From NZ13-RE01 sp964612975 (GTDB lineage Bacteria > Dictyoglomota > Dictyoglomia > Dictyoglomales > Dictyoglomaceae): 64,000 nucleotides of DNA. The notes under the pieces were generated by a model. It was not told the DNA's origin and searched no databases. It saw only the letters and a list, made by a program, of their open reading frames with translations. A program made the position numbers and the translations under genes. The stretch spans positions 62,001 to 126,000 of the forward strand of contig CAZTGC010000007.1 of NCBI GenBank assembly GCA_964612975.1, read 5' to 3'. This document shows, piece after piece, positions 8,664-17,029 of the stretch; within the stretch, counting starts at the first letter, position 1; each line of letters opens with the position of its first letter.

Positions 8664-9031
8664 GAATTCTTTCCCAAAAGATTTTGGACCTTTTCTATTA
8701 ATTCTTTTAAAGTGAAGGGTTTTGTCAAATAGTCGTCTGCGCCCATTCCAAATCCAATTTTTTGATCCAATTCACTGGATCGAGCCGATAATATTAAAAC
8801 CAAGGTATTAAGATTAGGATTTTCCTTTATCTGTTCACAAATAGTATATCCATCAATATCTGGAAGCATAATATCTAAAATTACTAAATCAGGTTTCTCT
8901 TTTCTTACTAAATCTAAAACTTCTTTCCCTGTTCCTGCTTCCAAGAGTATATAATTTCCTAAATAATTTAAAGTGTCCACCACCAGATTTCTTACATTAG
9001 GTTCATCATCAACAATTAAAATTTTTTTCAT
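8660..9031 (-). CDS. Stand-alone response regulator receiver protein
   Basis: A single receiver domain of 123 residues with no output domain. KILIVDDEPNVR carries the acidic pocket, DLVILDIMLPDIDG holds the phospho-acceptor aspartate at about D53, LILSARSSE has the conserved Ser/Thr-region switch residue, and DDYLTKPFTLKEL carries the conserved lysine. It comes first in the two-gene operon, and its stop overlaps the kinase start (ATGA), so translational coupling is likely. Being CheY/Spo0F-like, it must act through protein contacts, possibly as a phosphorelay intermediate or an adaptor. The ATG has an AAGGAAAGAAGG purine stretch upstream. Confidence 0.92.
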   Translation of the reverse strand: MKKILIVDDEPNVRNLVVDTLNYLGNYILLEAGTGKEVLDLVRKEKPDLVILDIMLPDIDGYTICEQIKENPNLNTLVLILSARSSELDQKIGFGMGADDYLTKPFTLKELIEKVQNLLGKNS

Positions 9032-9125
9032 TTTCCTTCTTTCCTTACAATTTTTTAAATATATTTTACTACAAAATCTTAAGTCAGTGTGATAAAATAC
9101 TATAAAAAATTACGAGGTGAATGGT

Positions 9126-9410
9126 ATGAATTTAAAGGAAAAAGTGGAAAACAAATTAAGAGAAGTTATTGATCCAGAGGTAGGATTAGATCTTGTTTCA
9201 CTAAACACAATTGAGAATTTAGAAGTGAAGGAAGATGGATATGTAAAAGTTGTTTTCAGACCTACAACTCCTTTTTGTCCCTTAGGAGTACAACTTGCTT
9301 TATCAATAAAAAAATCATTAAAGGAGATAGAAGGAGTAAAAAATGTAGAGGTAGAAGTAATTGACTTCATATACGCTGAACAAACAAACGAACTTCTTAA
9401 GAATATGTAG
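9126..9410 (+). CDS. DUF59/MIP18-family iron-sulfur assembly protein (SufT/PaaD-like)
   Basis: A 94-residue single-domain protein of the DUF59 family, whose members help assemble or deliver Fe-S clusters. VIDPEVGLDLVSLNTIENLE is the conserved DPE-GxxxVxLGLI motif, and PTTPFCPLGVQLALSIK carries the conserved T-P-x-C-P block with the family cysteine (about C50). I chose the ATG at 9126: GAGGTG at 9114-9119 gives a 6-base spacing, whereas the GTG at 9117 lies inside that ribosome-binding site. The gene is convergent with the helicase and overlaps its end by 14 bp. There are no Suf genes nearby, so the client proteins are unknown. Confidence 0.85.
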   Translation: MNLKEKVENKLREVIDPEVGLDLVSLNTIENLEVKEDGYVKVVFRPTTPFCPLGVQLALSIKKSLKEIEGVKNVEVEVIDFIYAEQTNELLKNM

Positions 9411-11334
9411 TTGGATAGATGTCCTTTACTACCCACTCTTCCAATAGTTTTTTTCTATCAATTTCTTCTATAAAAATAGAAGGCTTAGAAAAGGAAGAGA
9501 AGTTTATATTAGAATGGGTAATAATTGTAGTTAAAAAAAGTTCCCTTTTTGCCCTTGTAGTTGCAACATAAAAAAGTCTCCTTTCTTCCTCTAAGCCCCT
9601 TTCTAAACTTCTATGATTAGGAAATTCTCCTTGTACCAACCTCATTATAAAGACAAATTCCCACTCCAAGCCCTTTGCTTGGTGTATAGTGGAGAGAACT
9701 AAAACATTTTTATCTTCTTCCTCTTCAATAATTCTTTCTCCCGTATAGGTATATAAAGACAACTCACTTAAAAAATTCTCTAAATTATCATATCTCTCTG
9801 CTAAGAGGATCAATTGTTCAATATCCTTGGATCTTTCATAATAATCTAAATAGTGTCTTTTAAGATAATCTAAATAATAATTTTTAAAGAAAAAGGACAA
9901 TGTTCCAGCAATATCTCTCTCCCAAGGAATATTTTTTAATCCATCCCATATTCCTTTTATCTCTCTAACCCCATCCAAAGTTCTTCCCTTCATAGGCATT
10001 GTAAATATTCTTTCTAAAGATTTACCCTCATAAAGAAACTCAGATAATCTTTTACTATATGTTCTTCCGATTCCTGAAAATAACCTAAAAAATCTTTGGG
10101 ATGATATCTGATCCATAGGATTATATAATACCTTGAGAAGAGATAACATGTCCTTTATATGCGCCTGTTCAAAAAATCTTAATCCTCCTCTTACCTCAAA
10201 GGGGATACCTTTTCTTGTTAATTCCATTTGAAGAGACATAGATTGATAATTTGATCTAAAGAGAACTCCTATATTTTTATAAGGGATTCCTTCTTTGTGG
10301 ATCTCCTTTATAGCTTCTGCTATAAATTTTGCCTCTTCTTTCTCATCATATGCCCATACTAATTTAGGCTTTGATCCAGATCTTGGAATGGCCTTTAACT
10401 CCTTTCTATATTGATTTTTATTGTTTTTTATTATTTCATTTGCAAGATTTATAATTTCAGGAGTACTTCTATAATTACTAATTAAATGAAAGATTTTTGT
10501 ATTTTCAAATATCTGGGGAAATTTTAACATATTTTCGAGGGTGGCCCCTCTAAAGGAATAAATACTTTGAGCATCATCGCCTACTACTAAAATATTTTTG
10601 TTATTTTTTCTAAGAAGTCTTACTATTTCTCCTTGAAGCCAATTTGTATCTTGATATTCGTCTACAAGAATCCATAAGAATTGTTCATCTAAAATTTCTC
10701 TTATTCTTTCTTTTTCTAATAATAATCTATACCAGAGCCAAAGCAGATCATCGTAATCCATTACATTTAATTTTCTCTTGGTGGACTCATACATTTTGTA
10801 AATCTCTTTTATAAGTTCTAAATTCTCAATAAAAGGAGAAGCCTTTTCCCGAATAACCTCTTCCCAATCTTTACCAGTATTTACTTTATAGCTAAAAATT
10901 TCTTGTAAAATCTCGCTATTTAAGTCCTTTTCTATTTCTTCAACACAATCTTTTATAAGTTCCCTCCCATCATCTCTATCCAATATGTTATAATTCTCGT
11001 CTATTCCAAATTCTCTTATATATTTCCTTAAAAATTTATTTCCCACATGGTGAAAGGTTCCTCCAATCACTTTTGGATTTCTCTGAACAAGATTTACAAC
11101 TCTATTTAACATCTCCCTTGCTGCGTGATTAGTAAAGGTAAGAAGCATAATATGGGATGGCTCTTCACCTCTTGCTAAAAGATATGCAACTCTATACACA
11201 ATGGTTCTTGTTTTTCCAGACCCGGGACCTGCTAAAACTAAACAGGGTCCATCTCCTTCTAATACTACCTTTTCTTGTTCAGGATTTAATTCTTTTTTTA
11301 ATCTTTCTAAAAACATTTTAGTTTCTTCTCTCAT
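9397..11334 (-). CDS. UvrD/PcrA-type superfamily 1 ATP-dependent DNA helicase
   Basis: The 645-residue protein carries the SF1A motifs in order: LNPEQEKVV (Q motif), Walker A AGPGSGKT at 35-42, motif Ia TFTNHAAREML, Walker B VDEYQDTNW at about 225, motif III VVGDDAQSIYSFRGA, motif IV YRSTPEIINLAN, motif V STIHQAKGLEWEFVFIM and motif VI RLFYVATTRAKREL. It should unwind DNA 3'-5' in repair or replication restart. It is shorter than UvrD/PcrA (about 720-730), mostly at the C-terminus. The ATG at 11332-11334 lacks a Shine-Dalgarno, and an extended -10 (TGATATAAT) ends exactly 6 nt upstream, so the message is probably leaderless. Confidence 0.93.
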   Translation of the reverse strand: MREETKMFLERLKKELNPEQEKVVLEGDGPCLVLAGPGSGKTRTIVYRVAYLLARGEEPSHIMLLTFTNHAAREMLNRVVNLVQRNPKVIGGTFHHVGNKFLRKYIREFGIDENYNILDRDDGRELIKDCVEEIEKDLNSEILQEIFSYKVNTGKDWEEVIREKASPFIENLELIKEIYKMYESTKRKLNVMDYDDLLWLWYRLLLEKERIREILDEQFLWILVDEYQDTNWLQGEIVRLLRKNNKNILVVGDDAQSIYSFRGATLENMLKFPQIFENTKIFHLISNYRSTPEIINLANEIIKNNKNQYRKELKAIPRSGSKPKLVWAYDEKEEAKFIAEAIKEIHKEGIPYKNIGVLFRSNYQSMSLQMELTRKGIPFEVRGGLRFFEQAHIKDMLSLLKVLYNPMDQISSQRFFRLFSGIGRTYSKRLSEFLYEGKSLERIFTMPMKGRTLDGVREIKGIWDGLKNIPWERDIAGTLSFFFKNYYLDYLKRHYLDYYERSKDIEQLILLAERYDNLENFLSELSLYTYTGERIIEEEEDKNVLVLSTIHQAKGLEWEFVFIMRLVQGEFPNHRSLERGLEEERRLFYVATTRAKRELFLTTIITHSNINFSSFSKPSIFIEEIDRKKLLEEWVVKDIYPTTYS

Positions 11335-11340
11335 ACCAAG

Positions 11341-11349
11341 ATTATATCA
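11341..11349 (-). promoter_or_regulatory. Extended -10 promoter of the UvrD-type helicase gene
   Basis: The minus strand reads TGATATAAT, then CTTGGT, then ATG. The extended -10 compensates for a poor -35, and the expected start of transcription coincides with the start codon. Confidence 0.6.
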
Positions 11350-11360
11350 GAAAAATCAGA

Positions 11361-11369
11361 TGGTATAAT
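11361..11369 (+). promoter_or_regulatory. Extended -10 promoter of the nitroreductase gene
   Basis: TGGTATAAT lies 22 bp before the ATG at 11392, and the short leader contains GGGAGGTGG as ribosome-binding site. It is divergent from the helicase promoter, and the two -10 elements are only 12 bp apart. Confidence 0.55.
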
Positions 11370-11391
11370 TTAAGAAAAGGGAGGTGGAAAA

Positions 11392-12051
11392 ATGAAAATT
11401 TTGACAATTCTTTTAATTATTTTAGGGTTGCTTAGTATAGTAGAAGGAGAGAATAGAATAATAAAGCTTCCAGAGCCAAGATATAAAAGTAATATATCTA
11501 TAGAAGAAGCATTATTAAAAAGAAGATCCATTAGAAGTTATAAAGATGAACCATTAAGTATTTCTGAGATATCTCAAATTTTATGGGCAGCTCAAGGGAT
11601 CACAGATAAAAGAGTAGGATTTAGAACTGCCCCTTCTGCTGGTGCCCTTTATCCTTTAGAAATTTACTTGGTTGTAGGAAAGGTAAAAGATTTAGAGCCA
11701 GGAGTTTATAAATATAGACCAGAAAATCATGAAATAATCTTAACATTAAAGGGAGATAAAAGGAATGATTTATATATTTCTGCTTTAAGACAAGAATGGA
11801 TAAGAAATGCCCCAGTAGTTATTGCCATTTCTGCAATTTTTGAGAGAACTACAATAAAATATGGAGAAAGGGGAATAAGATATGTATATATGGAAGCAGG
11901 ACATTGCGCTCAAAATGTCTATCTCCAGTGTGTATCTTTAAATCTTGGAACAGTTACAGTGGGAGCCTTTTATGATGATAATGCTAAAAGAGTTCTTAAT
12001 TTACAAAAAAATGAATCTCCATTATACTTAATGCCTATAGGTAGAATATGA
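11392..12051 (+). CDS. Secreted SagB-type nitroreductase-family oxidoreductase
   Basis: The 219-residue protein has an N-terminal hydrophobic signal (KILTILLIILGLLSIVEG) followed by a nitroreductase fold. The flavin-site motif KRRSIRSYKDEPLS is near residues 43-56, APSAGALYPLEIYLVV near 81-96 is the SagB-type hallmark, and YMEAGHCAQNVYLQCVSLNL near 165-184 is the helix of the dimer/FMN region. Family members use FMN to reduce nitro compounds or oxidise azolines. A secreted or lipid-facing version is less common, and no lipobox cysteine is visible. It starts after GGGAGGTGG and is followed 15 bp later by apgM in the same direction. Confidence 0.85.
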   Translation: MKILTILLIILGLLSIVEGENRIIKLPEPRYKSNISIEEALLKRRSIRSYKDEPLSISEISQILWAAQGITDKRVGFRTAPSAGALYPLEIYLVVGKVKDLEPGVYKYRPENHEIILTLKGDKRNDLYISALRQEWIRNAPVVIAISAIFERTTIKYGERGIRYVYMEAGHCAQNVYLQCVSLNLGTVTVGAFYDDNAKRVLNLQKNESPLYLMPIGRI

Positions 12052-12066
12052 GAAAGGAGGATGTTA

Positions 12067-13326
12067 ATGAAGAAAATTCTTTATATTGTTTTAGATGGAC
12101 TTGGTGGAAGACCGGAGGCAAGTTTAGATTATAAGACAACTCTTGAGGCTGCTTATACTCCTTATATGGATAGTTTAGCAAAAAAGGGGCAATTGGGATT
12201 AATGGATCCCATTTCTGAAGGAATTGCGCCTGAATCTGACGCAGCAGTATTAAGTATTTTGGGTTATGATGTAGATAAGTATTATACAGGAAGGGGCCCC
12301 TTAGAGGCCCATGGTTCAGATATTAAGGTAAGGGATGGAGATCTTGCTTGGAGAGCAAATTTTGCTACTGTTGATGAGGACACCTTAAAGATTTTAGATA
12401 GAAGAGCTGGAAGGAACTTAACCACAGAAGAGGCAAAGGCTCTTGCGGAAGAAGTTAATAGTAAAGTTAAATTAGAAGGAGCAGATTTTATTTTTAAGGC
12501 AACAGTGGGACATAGAGGAGTATTGGTTATTAGAAAAAAAGATGGAAAGTTATCTGCAAATGTAGAAAATATAGACCCAGGTTATAAGAGACATGGACCA
12601 TATAGTATTGCTATCTCAAATCCTCCTGTGGAAGTTCAAAAATGTATCCCTTTAGATGAATCCCTTGAAGCAGAAGAATCAGCAAGATTAACCAATGAGT
12701 TTGTAATGAAAGCCTTTGAGATTTTAAAAAACTCAGAGATAAACAAGAGGAGAAGGGAAGAGGGTAAAAAACCAGCAAATATTATTCTTCTTAGAGATGC
12801 AGGAGATTCTTTACCTAAAATTCCTACTCTAAAAGAACTTTATGGACTTTCCTTTGGAAGTATTGTGGAGATGCCAGTGGAAAGAGGAATAGCACTTCTT
12901 ACAGGAATGAAGGAAGTCCCTATTGAAGATTCCACCAATTATAAACTTTGGGCAGATAAAGTTCTTGAAGCACTAAAAGAATTTGATGGGGTTTATGCTC
13001 ACTTAAAAGGACCTGATGTTCCTGGCCATGATGGACTCGTGGATGGAAAGAAAGATAGTATTGAAAAGATAGATGCAGAGTTCTTTTCCAATTTGCTTCC
13101 ATATCTTGATTTTTCAAAAGTAGTGGTTGCAGTTACTGCAGATCACTCAACTCCTTGTTCTTTGAAGGCTCACTCAGAAGATCCTGTTCCATTAATGATC
13201 GTAACTTCAGGACATCAATGGGATGGAAGCGAATATTTTGGTGAAAGTTCCTGTGCTAAGGGAAAACTTGGGAGAATAAAGGGGAAAGACCTTTTACCTC
13301 TTCTTGTGGAAATTGCAAGAAAATAA
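12067..13326 (+). CDS. apgM: 2,3-bisphosphoglycerate-independent phosphoglycerate mutase, archaeal type
   Basis: It interconverts 3- and 2-phosphoglycerate in glycolysis and gluconeogenesis and belongs to the alkaline-phosphatase superfamily (ApgM). ILYIVLDGLGGRP supplies the first metal ligand and APESDAAVLSILGYD the serine-bearing segment, with PLEAHGSDIKV, HLKGPDVPGHDGLVDGK and VTADHSTPCSLKAHSEDPVP as the metal-binding blocks. The ATG at 12067 is chosen because GGAGG (12056-12060) then sits 6 bases away; the in-frame ATG at 12061 would touch it. The 419-residue length is normal for the archaeal type. It is followed 9 bp later by an esterase-like gene. Confidence 0.93.
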   Translation: MKKILYIVLDGLGGRPEASLDYKTTLEAAYTPYMDSLAKKGQLGLMDPISEGIAPESDAAVLSILGYDVDKYYTGRGPLEAHGSDIKVRDGDLAWRANFATVDEDTLKILDRRAGRNLTTEEAKALAEEVNSKVKLEGADFIFKATVGHRGVLVIRKKDGKLSANVENIDPGYKRHGPYSIAISNPPVEVQKCIPLDESLEAEESARLTNEFVMKAFEILKNSEINKRRREEGKKPANIILLRDAGDSLPKIPTLKELYGLSFGSIVEMPVERGIALLTGMKEVPIEDSTNYKLWADKVLEALKEFDGVYAHLKGPDVPGHDGLVDGKKDSIEKIDAEFFSNLLPYLDFSKVVVAVTADHSTPCSLKAHSEDPVPLMIVTSGHQWDGSEYFGESSCAKGKLGRIKGKDLLPLLVEIARK

Positions 13327-13335
13327 GGAATTTTT

Positions 13336-14358
13336 ATGCAAGATTTTGATCCTCTCAAATATTTTGAGAAACTTTACGAGAGGAAAAAAATATATAGCTT
13401 TAATGCTACATCAAAAGAGGAATGGAAGGATTGGAAGGAAAAATTAAGGAGGAAAATTGTAGAACTTCTTGGAGGATTTCCTGAAAAAGTAGAGATAAAT
13501 ACTAAGATTTTAGAGAAAAAGGATTTTGGTGAATATATTAGAGAAAAAATTGTTTTTGATTCTTGTGAAAATATAAAAGTTGTTGGATATCTTCTTGTAC
13601 CCAAGAATCTTGATTTTCCAAGACCTGGAGTTATTGCTGTTCCTGGACATGGATTAGGAAAGGATGATATAGTGGGAATAAACCCTGATGGAACAGAAAG
13701 AACTATTCCTTCAGGTTATCAAAAGGATTTTGCTTTAACTCTTGTTAGAGAAGGATTTATTACCTTTGCTATAGAACAAATGGGATTTGGAGAAAGAAGA
13801 ATAGAAGAAGATATAAATAAAGCTAAAGATAAATCATCCTGTAGAAAGTTAGCCTTTTGGGCATTAATGCTTGGAAAAACTCTTTTAGGAATGAGGGTAT
13901 GGGATTTGATGAGATCAGTTGATTACTTGCAGAAAAGAAAAGAAGTTAAAAAAGATTCTATAGGAATAATGGGAATTTCAGGAGGAGGAACTACTTCTCT
14001 TTTTGCTTCAGCGTTAGATGATAGAATAAAAGTAACAGTTATCAGTGGCTATTTGAATACTTTTAAAGATAGTATTTTATCAATCACCCATTGTGAGTGT
14101 AATTATGTACCTGGAATCTTAAATTACGCTGAGATGTATGATATAGCATCTTTAATTGCACCAAGATATCTTTTTATTGAGCAGGGAATCTTTGATGATA
14201 TTTTTCCTATCTTTGCCACAAAATTTTCTCTTGAGAGGATAAAAGAAGTTTATAATTTCTTGGGATTTCCTGAAAATATTCAATGGGAATTTTTTGAAGG
14301 AGGGCATGAGATTTTTGGAAAAAGATCCATTATGTGGTTAAAGGAAAAACTAAAATAA
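13336..14358 (+). CDS. Alpha/beta-hydrolase (acetyl-esterase / dienelactone-hydrolase-like)
   Basis: A 340-residue cytosolic alpha/beta-hydrolase. The nucleophile elbow GIMGISGGGTT puts the serine at about S215, the oxyanion strand region is GVIAVPGHGLGKDD, and EFFEGGHEIFGKRS supplies the histidine at about H324. The long N-terminal cap (LRRKIVELLGGFPEKVEIN) and the PGHG motif are typical of the large abhydrolase group that includes acetyl-xylan and other sugar-ester esterases. The substrate is not evident. The ribosome-binding site is weak (GGAATTTTTATG), so translation may depend on apgM read-through 9 bp upstream. A strong hairpin follows 10 bp downstream. Confidence 0.8.
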   Translation: MQDFDPLKYFEKLYERKKIYSFNATSKEEWKDWKEKLRRKIVELLGGFPEKVEINTKILEKKDFGEYIREKIVFDSCENIKVVGYLLVPKNLDFPRPGVIAVPGHGLGKDDIVGINPDGTERTIPSGYQKDFALTLVREGFITFAIEQMGFGERRIEEDINKAKDKSSCRKLAFWALMLGKTLLGMRVWDLMRSVDYLQKRKEVKKDSIGIMGISGGGTTSLFASALDDRIKVTVISGYLNTFKDSILSITHCECNYVPGILNYAEMYDIASLIAPRYLFIEQGIFDDIFPIFATKFSLERIKEVYNFLGFPENIQWEFFEGGHEIFGKRSIMWLKEKLK

Positions 14359-14368
14359 ATATTTTTTT

Positions 14369-14395
14369 CTGGAGGGAGATATTATCTTCCTCCAG
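14369..14395. terminator. Long hairpin after the esterase gene
   Basis: CTGGAGGGAGAT (14369-14380) pairs with ATCTTCCTCCAG (14384-14395), giving a 12-bp stem with one G-T pair and a 3-base loop. The downstream tail is only loosely T-rich (GACAAATTAATATTTTC), so it may terminate weakly or protect the 3' end of the apgM-esterase mRNA. A T-run precedes it. Confidence 0.5.
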
Positions 14396-14520
14396 GACAA
14401 ATTAATATTTTCTTTCTCTGTAAGTTTTAAATCTACTTTTAATTTTTTATTAAATTCCTTTGCACTTCTGTAGGCATTATTACATCATAATTTAATTTAT
14501 AAAAATTTCCAGTAAATAGG
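14396..14520 (-). other. Possible short decayed coding fragment
   Basis: On the minus strand the segment reads NYDVIMPTEV and then, after a one-base shift, KEFNKKLKVDLKLTEKEN. The amino-acid composition is coding-like, but no family was recognised and no start or ribosome-binding site is present. It could equally be chance. Confidence 0.2.
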
Positions 14521-14528
14521 ATATGAAC

Positions 14529-15842
14529 TTAGACTTTTTTTATCCAATTTTCTATTAACTCTTTTAAAGTGGGAGATCCTTCATCTTTGTATTCATAATA
14601 TACTCTAAAAGCTCTCTGAGGAAATTTGATAATAGATCTTAAATCTATTGGTGTACCTATTATTATATAATCACAAGGAATCTTTTTAATTGTTTCCTCT
14701 AATTCATTGAGTTGATCTTTATTATATCCTAAAGCAGGTAAGACCCTTTCTAAATGAGGATATTTTTTATAGGCAAGTTTTATAGATCCTATAGCAAAGG
14801 GCCTTGGATCAATAATTTCTGCCTGCATATTTTTTGCATATATATAGCCTGCTCCAAAGGGCATTTCCCCATGGGTAACTGTTGGGCCGTCTTCTATTAC
14901 AAGTATCCTTTTCCCTTTTAAATCTTCTTCCATATCAGCTTTTATAGGAGAACTTGCATAAACAATTTTTGTTTTTTTATTTCTTTCCTTTATATTTTCA
15001 ATAATTCTATCAATATTTTCTTTAGGAGCAGTATCTACTTTATTTATCACAATAATATCTGCTAAATAGATATTCACTTCTCCTGGAAAATAAGAGATCT
15101 CATGACCAGCTCTATAAGGATCTACAACTGTAATAAATAAATCTGGTTTAAAGAAAGGAAAGTCATTATTTCCTCCATCCCATACGATAATATCAGCCTC
15201 TTTTGATACCTCTTTCAAAATTTCCTTGTAATCTATACCAGCATATACAATAGCTCCTTCTCTTAAAAGGGGTTCATATTCTTCTCTTTCCTCTATAGTA
15301 CAATTATGAATAGTTAAGTCTCTGAAATTTTCAAATCTTTGTATTCTTTGATTTTTAAGATTACCATAAGGCATAGGATGTCTTACCACAATAGTTTTTA
15401 ATTCCATATCCCTTAATACCCTTACAACATATCTTGTGGTCTGACTTTTTCCAGCTCCAGTTCTCACTGCACATACGCTTACTACAGGTTTATCACTCTT
15501 TAACATCGTTTCTGTGCCTAGTAATTTAAAGTCTGCTCCAAGAGAGAGTAATAAACTTGCTTTTTGCATTACATATAAATAAGATACATCACTATATGAG
15601 AAGACAACCTCGTCTACTTTATATTCTCTTATAAGTTCAGGAAGATCTTCTTCAGAAAGAATAGGAATCCCATTGGGATATAAAATTCCTGCAAGTTCAG
15701 GTGGATATACTCTATTTTCAATACCAGGAATTTGAGAGGCAGTAAAAGCAATTACTTCATAAAGGGGATTATCTTTAAACAAGACATTGAAATTATGAAA
15801 ATCTCTTCCTCCAGCCCCCATTATAATAATCTTTCTTCTCAT
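14529..15842 (-). CDS. Cyclic 2,3-diphosphoglycerate synthetase-like GTPase (COG2403 type)
   Basis: A 437-residue protein of the family that contains archaeal cyclic 2,3-diphosphoglycerate synthetase. The opening IIIMGAGGRDFHNFNVLFKD is very characteristic, followed by a Rossmann-like half and a P-loop VRTGAGKSQTTR at about 126-137. ADIIVWDGGNNDFPFFKPDL, IVINKVDTAP (NKxD guanine-specificity motif) and VTHGEMPFGAGYIYA are the other blocks. In archaea the enzyme forms an intramolecular phosphoanhydride in 2,3-bisphosphoglycerate, a thermoprotective solute, but the bacterial role is not established. Its start overlaps the end of the racemase gene (ATGA, 4 bp), so the two are translationally coupled and probably functionally linked. 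Confidence 0.75.
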   Translation of the reverse strand: MRRKIIIMGAGGRDFHNFNVLFKDNPLYEVIAFTASQIPGIENRVYPPELAGILYPNGIPILSEEDLPELIREYKVDEVVFSYSDVSYLYVMQKASLLLSLGADFKLLGTETMLKSDKPVVSVCAVRTGAGKSQTTRYVVRVLRDMELKTIVVRHPMPYGNLKNQRIQRFENFRDLTIHNCTIEEREEYEPLLREGAIVYAGIDYKEILKEVSKEADIIVWDGGNNDFPFFKPDLFITVVDPYRAGHEISYFPGEVNIYLADIIVINKVDTAPKENIDRIIENIKERNKKTKIVYASSPIKADMEEDLKGKRILVIEDGPTVTHGEMPFGAGYIYAKNMQAEIIDPRPFAIGSIKLAYKKYPHLERVLPALGYNKDQLNELEETIKKIPCDYIIIGTPIDLRSIIKFPQRAFRVYYEYKDEGSPTLKELIENWIKKV

Positions 15843-16921
15843 GAATTTAACTCCTCCTTATATATCTTTTTTACAAAGGGTGATGTAAAAGCCTGAAGAA
15901 GAGAAGAATAATTGGGATAAAATCCTATAACATCTCCCAACTTAATTTCTGTATGTTCTCCCAAATCAACTACTAAATAATCGGAGTTTGCCCCTAAAAT
16001 TTCTATATCTGGAAATTCAGGAAATAATCCTTTAGGATCTATATCCTGTCTTCCTATATTCAATAAAGCTCTTCTTCTTATCCCCTTATCTTTAAAAGTA
16101 GGTTTATGTCCAAAAGCATCTTCTTTGATTATTCCCCAAGGAATAGAGGGCTTCTCTTTTAGCTCTATAATTTCTGCTAATATCCTAAATGTATCCCTTC
16201 TACCTCCGGGTATGGGATCTCTATGTGCTGTATCCCTTCCCAACATAATTGCCTCACCAATTCTTAAGTGATTTATTTTCTTAGGTATCTCTCCTTTAAA
16301 AAGTAAAGGAATACTGCTAGAATTTCCCCCTGAAATTAGCAAAAAATTTATAGAAAATTTTCTCTCTAAATTATCAGTAAGCTCTGAAAATTCTATTAAT
16401 TTCTCTTGTGTTGGTATAACTCCACCAAAGCAAGTAAAATTTGTACCAATCCCCACAAGCTCAATATTTTTCATATTTAAAACCTCCTTTATTACTTTTT
16501 CTAATTCTTTTTTGTCCCATATACCCTCTCTTAAATCTCCCATTTCAATCATAATTATTACTTTATGTTTTTTTCTCAGTTTTTTGGCAAAATCATTTAA
16601 TTCCCTCAAAATATTCAACTCAGAATGGAGACTTATATCTAGATAATTTACAATATCTTTAATTTCTGAAAAAGAAGGAAGCCTTATAAATGTAAATTCT
16701 GTTTTAAGTTTTTTCATTCTTTTGATATTTTCAATCCTAGAATCAGATATTCCCCTTGCTCCTGCTTTTATTAAAACCTCTGCAATCTTAGGATCACCTA
16801 AGGTAACCTTTGTAACACCATCAATAAATATACCTTTTCCTTTTGCCTTTTCTATAATTATAGTTGCATTTTGATAAATAGCAGATAAGTTAATCTCTAA
16901 AATAGGATATCCTTTTTTCAT
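15839..16921 (-). CDS. Ornithine/alanine racemase-like PLP enzyme (COG3457 type)
   Basis: A 360-residue PLP-dependent racemase with the alanine-racemase N-terminal barrel. PILEINLSAIYQNAT opens the barrel, and the PLP lysine is K38 in GVTKVTLGDP. GISDSRIENIKRM, MIEMGDLREGI, GIGTNFTCFGG, SGGNSSSIP and LRIGEAIMLGRDT (phosphate-binding loop) follow the ornithine-racemase pattern rather than classical Alr. The product could be D-ornithine, D-lysine or D-alanine for peptidoglycan; the sequence does not decide. It is the first gene of a coupled pair with the COG2403 GTPase. The ribosome-binding site is GGTGAGG, 8 bases before the ATG. Confidence 0.8.
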   Translation of the reverse strand: MKKGYPILEINLSAIYQNATIIIEKAKGKGIFIDGVTKVTLGDPKIAEVLIKAGARGISDSRIENIKRMKKLKTEFTFIRLPSFSEIKDIVNYLDISLHSELNILRELNDFAKKLRKKHKVIIMIEMGDLREGIWDKKELEKVIKEVLNMKNIELVGIGTNFTCFGGVIPTQEKLIEFSELTDNLERKFSINFLLISGGNSSSIPLLFKGEIPKKINHLRIGEAIMLGRDTAHRDPIPGGRRDTFRILAEIIELKEKPSIPWGIIKEDAFGHKPTFKDKGIRRRALLNIGRQDIDPKGLFPEFPDIEILGANSDYLVVDLGEHTEIKLGDVIGFYPNYSSLLQAFTSPFVKKIYKEELNS

Positions 16922-16948
16922 TTTTTTTCCTCACCATTAATAAAAATA

Positions 16949-16964
16949 GCCACGACTTTGTGGC
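16949..16964 (-). terminator. Small hairpin with T-rich tail upstream of the racemase gene
   Basis: GCCAC / GTGGC with a 6-base loop, followed on the minus strand by TATTTTTATT. It sits between the terminator of the upstream CBM-like gene and the racemase start, so it could be a second terminator or a leader attenuator. Confidence 0.4.
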
Positions 16965-17000
16965 ATTTCTTAATAATATACTCTATGAAAAACAAAAACA

Positions 17001-17024
17001 AGAAGGGGGATAATTCCCCCTTCT
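17001..17024 (-). terminator. Intrinsic terminator of the CBM-like gene
   Basis: A perfect 10-bp stem, AGAAGGGGGA / TCCCCCTTCT with a 4-base loop, is followed on the minus strand by TGTTTTTGTTTTT. It begins 5 bp after the stop codon. Confidence 0.85.
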
Positions 17025-17029
17025 ATACA

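Noticed and set aside
9117..9125. GTG start three codons upstream for the DUF59 gene
   Set aside because: The GTG lies inside the GAGGTG ribosome-binding site; the ATG at 9126 has correct spacing.
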